Below the pieces are notes generated by a model. That model had not been told where the DNA came from, searched no databases, and worked only from the letters and a program-made list of their open reading frames with translations. A DNA stretch of 64,000 nucleotides from an uncultured Thermofilaceae archaeon (GTDB lineage Archaea > Thermoproteota > Thermoprotei > Thermofilales > Thermofilaceae): contig CALHPJ010000011.1 of the NCBI GenBank assembly GCA_938036345.1, positions 1 through 64,000 of the forward strand, in the 5' to 3' direction. Positions within the stretch are counted from its first letter, which is position 1. The number at the start of each line of letters is the position of its first letter. This document shows, one piece after another, positions 58,444-64,000 of the stretch. Position numbers and translations under genes: made by a program.

Positions 58444-59745
58444 TCACGAGCGTGGAAAAACGAGCATACCATGGGCCTGAGGTCGAAGCTTTGTGTAAAG
58501 CGTGTACCAAACTACGCCGAATAAAACCACCAGTGAGCCAGCGGTTACAGCCCAAGCCCCAGTGCTAAGCATTAGGACGGCGCTGGTGGTTAACCCAATT
58601 AAAGCATGCAGAGGTCTAAAAGGAGCCTTAAACGGGGCTTCGATCCTCTCCGCGTAGAGCCTGATGTCGGCTAGGTTGGTGAGAACGTGGGAGGCCAGGA
58701 CCAGGAAACTGGTGAGCGTCGCAAGTCCCGAAACATCCACGGTTAACGCCAAGGTCGTCATCACGCATCCCGAAAAGAGGATAGAATAAATGGGGGTTCC
58801 CAGCTTCGGGTGCAACTTGGAGAGAATCTCCGGTATCTCCCTGTTCCTGGCCATCGCGAAGAAGACCCTGGACTGCCCCATGGCAGACGTTAGCACAACG
58901 CTGAATGTGGCGAGCAAACCGCCTACACCGACGATCCAGCCGATTCCCAAATCTTTCGCTACCTCCCCCAGAGGAGCTGTACTCCTGCTAAGCCTTTCCC
59001 ACCCGGCTACGCCCACCGCCGTTACGGTCACAAGCAAGTAGATGAGCGTGGACGTGCCCAAAGCGATGAGTATGGCCATCGGGATAGTTCTCTCCGGTTC
59101 CTTCACCTCCTCGGCCATTGTGCTTACCCTCGGAAAGCCTATGTAAGCGAAGTAAAACAGGGCAGCGGCACTCACCACAGCTGCGGGACCCTTGGGTAGA
59201 AACGGTGAAAAATTATCCACCTTAATTCTTGGAAGCCCTACGATGGAGAACAGCACTAGAGTCAGCACTTTCCCTGCCACGATGGCATTATTTAGCGAAG
59301 CCGATAGCTTCGAGCCGGCTATGTTTAGCGCCACAACGGTAAGTATCAGGAGCATAGCCGATGCTCTATAGTCCAGCCAGGGGGCGAAAAGCGAAAGGTA
59401 GTAACCGAAGCCCAAGCTCCCGGTGGCACCCAGTACGATGTTGCCGAAAACCCACATCCATCCCATGACGAAGCCGGCTAAGGGATGCAGCAGTGTGTGC
59501 CCGTACTCGTACACACCGCCGGCTCTCGGCAAAGCGGCGCCCAGCTCGGAGAAGCTGAGCGCCGTAAAGGAGGCGCTTAGAGCCGATAGAATAACTGACA
59601 GCACTACGCTGGGACCGGCCATTCCGGCCGCTATACCTACAAGGACGAAAATGCCGGCGCCGATTATTGCCCCTAAACCGATGGACACCGAGTCGATTAA
59701 GCCGAGTTCCCTTCTCAGCAGAGGCTTTGAAGTGGTTGGATCCAC
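58444..59745 (-). CDS. APC-family amino acid permease
   Basis: The GTG at 59745 gives 433 residues beginning DPTTSKPLLRRELGLIDSVS, and lies about 25 nt from a TATA-like TTATTTATATCC. The frame extends further to 59811 but the promoter argues against that. The first helix carries the APC signature GLGAIIGAGIFVLVGIAAG, and about 12 transmembrane segments follow, with the conserved YFAYIGFPRVSTMAEEVKEPERTIP loop in pieces. Probable proton-coupled amino acid uptake. Confidence 0.92.
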   Translation of the reverse strand: MDPTTSKPLLRRELGLIDSVSIGLGAIIGAGIFVLVGIAAGMAGPSVVLSVILSALSASFTALSFSELGAALPRAGGVYEYGHTLLHPLAGFVMGWMWVFGNIVLGATGSLGFGYYLSLFAPWLDYRASAMLLILTVVALNIAGSKLSASLNNAIVAGKVLTLVLFSIVGLPRIKVDNFSPFLPKGPAAVVSAAALFYFAYIGFPRVSTMAEEVKEPERTIPMAILIALGTSTLIYLLVTVTAVGVAGWERLSRSTAPLGEVAKDLGIGWIVGVGGLLATFSVVLTSAMGQSRVFFAMARNREIPEILSKLHPKLGTPIYSILFSGCVMTTLALTVDVSGLATLTSFLVLASHVLTNLADIRLYAERIEAPFKAPFRPLHALIGLTTSAVLMLSTGAWAVTAGSLVVLFGVVWYTLYTKLRPQAHGMLVFPRS

Positions 59746-59884
59746 GGGGCATGCAGAAGCGGGATATAAATAAGCGAACCTCTGAACGCAACACCCTTGC
59801 GTTAGCTGCACTTAGGGCCTGTACGATGCGAGCGCTGCGCAGCTAATTTAACCTCCTCAAATTATAACTAGGGACGGAGTTGCA

Positions 59885-60154
59885 ATGAAAACCGGAGGCG
59901 TGAGTTATCGCTTCAGGGTTGTAGTGCCCAGGCGGGACTACAAGCGCATCGAGTGGCTCGAGGACGTCGTAAGGAGCGGGATGGCGAGCTCTCTCCACAC
60001 TAACGTGGACGTCCTTTTTGCTGAACGAAGGGATTTAGACATAATTGAAATAGCGTTCACCGTCGAATCTATCGAGCAGAGGAGGGAACTGGAAGCTCGG
60101 TTGGCGAAAAGCTTGAGGGGGAGCATTGGCTTCTTCATAGTGCGCAGGGCCTAA
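59885..60154 (+). CDS. Hypothetical protein, possible KEOPS-Pcc1-like fold
   Basis: An 89-residue alpha-beta protein (YRFRVVVPRRDYKRIEWLEDVV, VDVLFAERRDLDIIEIAFTVES, IEQRRELEARLAKSLRG, then a basic end). The strand-strand-helix pattern and size vaguely recall Pcc1-type subunits, but the match is weak and I do not assign it. A GGGACGGAG site precedes the ATG. Its last 4 nt overlap the stop of the convergent small gene. Confidence 0.5.
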   Translation: MKTGGVSYRFRVVVPRRDYKRIEWLEDVVRSGMASSLHTNVDVLFAERRDLDIIEIAFTVESIEQRRELEARLAKSLRGSIGFFIVRRA

Positions 60155-60456
60155 GCAGGGTCCATTATCTCCGACATCAGGCTTTCCGCTTCCCTGAGCG
60201 TACCCACATCCTTGAGCCTGATAATCAGCCTGTTCGGCGCTACGTACGTCAGCGAGTTTTCCCTGTAATCAAACTTCACTAAAGCATCGCCAAGCTTTAG
60301 CTTAACCTTAGCCTTTCTCCTAAGAGTAGCTAGAACTTCCTCCTCCTTGCCGGGTTTAATAAGCGCCAAGTACGTCCCGCTGGTTTGGCATACAACGTCA
60401 AACTTTTCAAAGAACTCGTATGCCCGATCGCTGCCCGAGGTACCTGCGCAATTCAC
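60151..60456 (-). CDS. Hypothetical alpha-beta protein
   Basis: A 101-residue protein of unknown family. The visible pattern is helix (RAYEFFEKFDVV), strand (GTYLALIKPGKEEEVLATLRRKA), two strands (LGDALVKFDYRENSLTYVAP, RLIIRLKDVGTL) and a helix (REAESLMSEIMD). No catalytic motif. It is convergent with the preceding gene (4-nt overlap) and divergent from the YbjQ gene. Confidence 0.5.
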   Translation of the reverse strand: MNCAGTSGSDRAYEFFEKFDVVCQTSGTYLALIKPGKEEEVLATLRRKAKVKLKLGDALVKFDYRENSLTYVAPNRLIIRLKDVGTLREAESLMSEIMDPA

Positions 60457-60511
60457 GGTCGAATTTCCACCGTGTAGATAAAAATTTTAAGCGCAGCCGG
60501 GAAATGCACGT

Positions 60512-60850
60512 ATGCTGCTTTCCACGATTCACACGCTACCCGGCTACAGGGTGGTCAGGAACCTCGGCATAGTGACCGGTATAAGCATTCGGACTAGGGG
60601 AATGCTCGGGCGCTTCATCGCCGGCATCGAGTCTATAGTTGGGGGGCGAGCTGAATCCTACATAGCCGAGCTTAAGAGAGCGAGAGAGGAGGCTCTCCAG
60701 GATATGGTAGCGGCTGCGAGCAGGTTGGGCGCGAATGCTGTCATCGGCATAGATTTCGAAACAAGCGAGGTTCTAGAGGGCTTCATAATGATAACCGTTA
60801 CGGGCACAGCGGTCGTGGTCGAGCCTGAAGCGCGCAGTCCGGAACATTAA
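60512..60850 (+). CDS. YbjQ/UPF0145 family protein
   Basis: A 112-residue member of the YbjQ family (putative heavy-metal-binding, homopentameric). The motifs TLPGYRVVRNLGIVTGISIRT, the long IEAELKRAREEAL-like helix (SYIAELKRAREEALQDMV) and GANAVIGIDFETSEV are diagnostic. TATA-like AAAATTTTAAGC lies about 25 nt before the ATG at 60512. Function unknown. Confidence 0.92.
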   Translation: MLLSTIHTLPGYRVVRNLGIVTGISIRTRGMLGRFIAGIESIVGGRAESYIAELKRAREEALQDMVAAASRLGANAVIGIDFETSEVLEGFIMITVTGTAVVVEPEARSPEH

Positions 60851-60917
60851 TTAGTAACCTCCGAGGGAAAAATAAAGGGGATGCTGAAGGGTACCAAATC
60901 GGATTCGGTGAAGAGAT

Positions 60918-62789
60918 TTACTTTTCTGAGCCGGCTTTGCGGACCCAGACTATCATCGGTCCAGGCTCCCTGTTAGCCCACGCGTAGTAGGGTATCGCCG
61001 TGAAATCCGTTTTGCAATACTTGGCTTCCACTTCGCCCAGGCGCGCGTAGAGCTTGCCTTTCCACGCGCCTGTGTCCATCGCCCAGGCTTTCCCCTTCAC
61101 GACAGTCACTCCTCCGAGTAGATCAACCCTGTACTCGGCTTTGAGGGTACCGGGTACTACCGCCAAATTCCAAACATCGTGATCGGGGTTGTCAACCTGC
61201 TCCAGGCAGTAAATCAGGGGGCCATATCGCAGCGCAACCCGGCCAGTGTTGCACGTGACGTGCGGGTGGGATTCCAGTAGCATGGGTCCCATGTCGAATC
61301 CGATTCTTAGCAGATCCCCCTCTCTCCACCTTCTTCGTACTTCCGCGTAGGAGCCTGGATGGACTCCCTCAACTCTTTCCCCATTCACCTCTACTTTCGA
61401 GTCGCGGGTCCAGCCAGGTATTCTCACGAAAATCGAGAACTCGTCAATACCCTGGGGTTTCACCTCTATCTCCACGAACCCGCTCCAGGGGTACTTTGTG
61501 CGCTGGGTAAGTTCCACCGACCCCCCGTGCACGTTGATGCGGGCGGTGCTGGCCGCGTAGAGGTGAATCCAGACACCCCGCTCAGAGGTTGTATAGATCA
61601 TGCCGGGGACGTACGCAATGAGCCTAGCGATGTTGGGCGGGCAGCAGGCGCACTCGAACCACGGCTGCCTCCTATGCTTACCTCTGTCTGCGAGGGGGTT
61701 CACGTAGAAGTAGAGGTCCCCGCTCAGCGAGATGCCAGCCAAAGCGCCATTGTAGAGGGCAAGCTCCATAACGTCCGCGAACCTGGCTTCCCCGGTCATC
61801 AACAGCATCCTCCAGTTCCACATAACGTTGGCGACGGCCGCGCACGTTTCCGCGTAGGCTCTCTCGTTGGGCAACTCGTAGGCTTCCCCGATGGCCTCCC
61901 CCTCGTGGCGGGAGCCGACACCGCCTGTCACATACATTTTCCTCTCAACTAGATCCTGCCACAGCCTCTCAAGCGCTACCCGCAGCTCCGGGTCTCCGTT
62001 TTCCATATAGACATCTGCAGCTCCGCAGCAGAGGTACAGAGCGCGAACGGCATGGCCGACTAACTCTTGCATCTGCTTGAAGGGGGTGTGGTCGAGGTGG
62101 TACGGGCTACCCCCGATAAGCCCCCGTCCCCTCCTTTCGACAAAGATCTGCGCCAGCTCTAGGTACTCCCGCTTGCCGGTCTCCCTGTACAGTTCAACCA
62201 AAGCCATTTCAACTTCTGGGTGCCCGTCTACGCCCTCCCTCCGATCCGGCCCAAAAACCCCGTAAATATGGTCGGCAAACTTCACCGCGGCCTCCAAAAG
62301 GTCCCGTTTCCCGGTTGCGCGGTGCCGAGCCACCGCGGCTTGGAAGAGGTGCCCGGCGCAGTACATTTCGTGAAGGTCGCGCAAGTTACTCCACCTTTCT
62401 TTCTTCTGTTCAAATGTGAAATAAGTGTTGAGGTACCCGTCGGCGTCCTGCGCCTCTACTACATCCTTTACCGCAGCATCAGCTAGCCGCTCTACCTCCT
62501 CGTCCCGCTCGTAAGCTAACGCGAAGGACGCCGCCTCTACCCACTTGTACACGTCGGAGTCGTTGAAGACGAGCCCCTTAAAGGGACCGCGTATTTTACC
62601 CGCGGCCCGCTTGAAGTTATCGAGCCTGCCTGTTTCCTCTAGCAGCTTGTACTGAGACGGGAGCGTGACCCTAACTAGCATGCGCAGCCTTGGCGCCCAG
62701 AATGCATCATTAAGCCTTACGTTCTCTATCGGAACAGGGTTTAGCAGCTTGTGGGGAGAATTCTCGACACTAACCACTACCGTTGGCAC
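60918..62789 (-). CDS. GH127-family beta-L-arabinofuranosidase (DUF1680)
   Basis: A 623-residue cytoplasmic glycoside hydrolase with an (alpha/alpha)6 barrel and C-terminal beta domains. The GH127 zinc-thiolate site is visible as YAETCAAVANVMWNWR (Glu and Cys, near 311-315) and WFECACCPPNIARL (the Cys-Cys pair, near 376-385), where the Cys nucleophile sits. VRLNDAFWAPRLRML near residue 24, and the HAVRALYLCCGAADVY segment, are further family marks. It releases L-arabinose from arabinan or arabinoxylan fragments. With the Gfo/Idh and isomerase genes nearby it suggests plant polysaccharide use. Confidence 0.92.
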   Translation of the reverse strand: MPTVVVSVENSPHKLLNPVPIENVRLNDAFWAPRLRMLVRVTLPSQYKLLEETGRLDNFKRAAGKIRGPFKGLVFNDSDVYKWVEAASFALAYERDEEVERLADAAVKDVVEAQDADGYLNTYFTFEQKKERWSNLRDLHEMYCAGHLFQAAVARHRATGKRDLLEAAVKFADHIYGVFGPDRREGVDGHPEVEMALVELYRETGKREYLELAQIFVERRGRGLIGGSPYHLDHTPFKQMQELVGHAVRALYLCCGAADVYMENGDPELRVALERLWQDLVERKMYVTGGVGSRHEGEAIGEAYELPNERAYAETCAAVANVMWNWRMLLMTGEARFADVMELALYNGALAGISLSGDLYFYVNPLADRGKHRRQPWFECACCPPNIARLIAYVPGMIYTTSERGVWIHLYAASTARINVHGGSVELTQRTKYPWSGFVEIEVKPQGIDEFSIFVRIPGWTRDSKVEVNGERVEGVHPGSYAEVRRRWREGDLLRIGFDMGPMLLESHPHVTCNTGRVALRYGPLIYCLEQVDNPDHDVWNLAVVPGTLKAEYRVDLLGGVTVVKGKAWAMDTGAWKGKLYARLGEVEAKYCKTDFTAIPYYAWANREPGPMIVWVRKAGSEK

Positions 62790-62877
62790 AGGAGCCTATC
62801 CAAGCCTCTAATAAAAGTACACCGATAAAGCTAAAAATCGATAAACCTAAGAGGAACACCGGTTTGAGCTGAATGGT

Positions 62878-63639
62878 ATGGGTGAGCAGTGGGAGAAGTT
62901 CATAGACGAGGCTAGGTCCACGCTCAGGAAGTTCGAGGACCTGCAGTTCGAGCTGAGGGATTACGAAAGAAGGCGCAACGAGATACTCCGAATGTACTCT
63001 ACAGGTCAGGTTTCCAGGGAGGTGTTCGATAACCTTATGTTAGATTTGCGGGCGAAGCTGTTCCCTTTAGTTAAGAGTTACTTCGAGCTAAAGGGCAAGC
63101 TCAAGGATTTGGAGGGCCAATTACAGCTTGCTGTAACCAGGCTCAGCGTTGAGACCAAAGCCGCTGGCGAACCCTATAGGGGTAGCTTTGAGATCGAAAG
63201 GGAGCAGAGGATAAGGCAAGCCTTAAACAGGCTCGGAGGAACGCTTGAGAACATAAGAGCGGCTTTAAAGGGGGCGAACCCAGAGAACGAGCTGCGGCTT
63301 TTCGACGTTATACTCGACGAACTTGTTGGGAAGGATGAAAGGGGTGTGTGGAAACCGGCTATTAAGGAGGTTCTTGACGCTTGGTCGCGCATCCGTCTAA
63401 CGTACGCAAGCAAGTCTGAGGAGATGGAGCGCCAAATCGAGCAGCTCAACGATTCACTGAGGGAGCTGGAGGTGCGGTTTCTGGTGGGGGAGTTCGATAG
63501 AGCCGAGTACGAGACCCGGCGATCGGCTTTGGAGAGAGAAATAGGCGAGCTGCAGTCCCAATTGGAGGGTTTGCAGGAGAGGCTGGAAGATCTCGACCTT
63601 ATAGCGGCCAGATGTAGGAGGTTTCTCGAAGGTGGTTAA
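62878..63639 (+). CDS. Coiled-coil protein, possibly CdvA-like
   Basis: A 253-residue protein that is nearly all coiled coil. Two segments share a pattern, MYSTGQVSREVFDNLMLDLR (about 40) and FLVGEFDRAEYETRRSALER (about 200), each followed by a long heptad stretch. This helix-GE/GQ-turn-helix pattern resembles the coiled coil of CdvA cell-division proteins, but the N-terminal PRC-like domain is missing and the resemblance is from memory. No signal peptide or membrane segment. Its stop overlaps the start of the following secreted-protein gene by 8 nt. Confidence 0.6.
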   Translation: MGEQWEKFIDEARSTLRKFEDLQFELRDYERRRNEILRMYSTGQVSREVFDNLMLDLRAKLFPLVKSYFELKGKLKDLEGQLQLAVTRLSVETKAAGEPYRGSFEIEREQRIRQALNRLGGTLENIRAALKGANPENELRLFDVILDELVGKDERGVWKPAIKEVLDAWSRIRLTYASKSEEMERQIEQLNDSLRELEVRFLVGEFDRAEYETRRSALEREIGELQSQLEGLQERLEDLDLIAARCRRFLEGG

Positions 63640-64000
63640 CCTGAAGACTCTGAAGCTGCTCATTGGAGCACTGGTGGGGTTAGCGTTGCTGAGCGTTGCT
63701 GCCAGATGCGAGGGCAGTGTAGGTGTTAGGGAGGTTGTGTTCTTCAACCCCTTACCGGGTACCTATACGGGCATAGTTACCTTGGATCTCAGCTTCGCAG
63801 AGGGAGAAGCGTATAACGGTACTGTTAGAGTGCTCGATGAGTCGGGCGGGGGGGTGCCGTTTCAACTGGTGGATTGCAGCTTCTACGCTTCAGGCTACTA
63901 CCGCGGCTGCAAGCTCGCGCTTTTGGCGACTGTCCCAGGGATGGGGGCTTCTAAGTACACAGTAACGTACCTTTCATCACAAACCCCGCTTAACGTTAGC
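63632..64000 (+). CDS. Secreted protein, N-terminal part (cut by window edge)
   Basis: From GTG at 63632 the visible 123 residues begin with a signal peptide (KTLKLLIGALVGLALLSVAA) and continue as a beta-rich ectodomain: REVVFFNPLPGTYTGIVTL, GTVRVLDESGGGVPFQLV, and LALLATVPGMGASKYTVTYL. This last pattern resembles beta-sandwich domains in glycosidase-type and pseudaminic surface proteins, but no family is certain. Four cysteines are visible within 70 residues, unusual and perhaps forming disulfides outside the cell. Overlaps the coiled-coil gene by 8 nt. Confidence 0.6.
   Translation, partial: MVNLKTLKLLIGALVGLALLSVAARCEGSVGVREVVFFNPLPGTYTGIVTLDLSFAEGEAYNGTVRVLDESGGGVPFQLVDCSFYASGYYRGCKLALLATVPGMGASKYTVTYLSSQTPLNVS

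Noticed and set aside
1-64000. CRISPR arrays, rRNA genes, prophage or conjugative modules
   Set aside because: I saw no regularly spaced repeats, rRNA sequence, integrase or phage structural genes.

Overview
The window looks like the chromosome of a hyperthermophilic archaeon of the Thermoproteota, most plausibly a Thermofilum-like (Thermofilales) lineage. The information-processing genes are archaeal: aIF5B, aIF2-gamma, aIF1A, S6e, L10e, RpoP, RFC small and large subunits, Orc1/Cdc6, RIO kinase, NMD3, FttA/aCPSF1, proteasome beta and AlaX. Many genes have a TATA-like box about 25-30 nt before the start codon, implying leaderless transcripts. A minus-strand locus near 54.4 kb reads as a circularly permuted initiator tRNA, a gene architecture reported from Thermofilum pendens. 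Lineage is an inference; no rRNA is present.

Layout. 0-3.5 kb: a cut gene, an MtmB-type (monomethylamine methyltransferase) homologue without pyrrolysine, and a split UxaA-type pair. 3.5-11.5 kb: NadE, PIN protein, cDPG synthetase family, agmatinase, a short RpoP gene, UPF0179, proteasome beta, FttA and two Lrp/AsnC regulators. 11.6-12.4 kb: tRNA-Pro(CGG) and a decayed IS200/IS605 element whose tnpB has three in-frame stops. 12.4-27 kb: translation, ribosome and replication genes, with a candidate C/D box sRNA at 15.1 kb, a structured GC-rich RNA candidate at 20.1 kb and a second tnpB remnant with a right-end hairpin RNA module like the first. 27-37.5 kb: TrmB regulator, ABC-2 exporter with a large surface-anchored beta-sandwich protein, GPN GTPase, an ABC exporter plus DUF1854 partner, PUA protein and an EndA-type protein lacking the catalytic residues.

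37.6-50 kb: MetRS-C-like tRNA-binding protein, ferredoxin, an intact MtaB (methanol:corrinoid methyltransferase) with its zinc ligands, AlaX, threonine synthase family, ceramidase-like hydrolase, TrpB2 divergent from an ACT-domain regulator, rhomboid, MFS and a processive glycosyltransferase. 50-64 kb: a metabolic and transport region with PHP, HD, a lectin-fold protein, Gfo/Idh oxidoreductase, the permuted tRNA-iMet, nitroreductase, TIM-barrel isomerase, HAD, MarC, MscS, APC permease, YbjQ, GH127 beta-L-arabinofuranosidase and a coiled-coil protein.

How the pieces connect. Two corrinoid methyltransferase B-subunit homologues (MtmB-like and MtaB) suggest use of methylated compounds, but no corrinoid protein (MtaC/MtmC), MtaA/MtbA or methyl-coenzyme M reductase is seen here. 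The permuted, intron-bearing tRNA-iMet needs a splicing endonuclease that accepts unusual bulge-helix-bulge sites, and a structural-type EndA subunit is encoded 17 kb away. The 50-63 kb region looks suited to arabinose-containing plant polysaccharides. Two decayed IS605 elements lie directly upstream of rio1 and of the S6e-aIF2-gamma operon.
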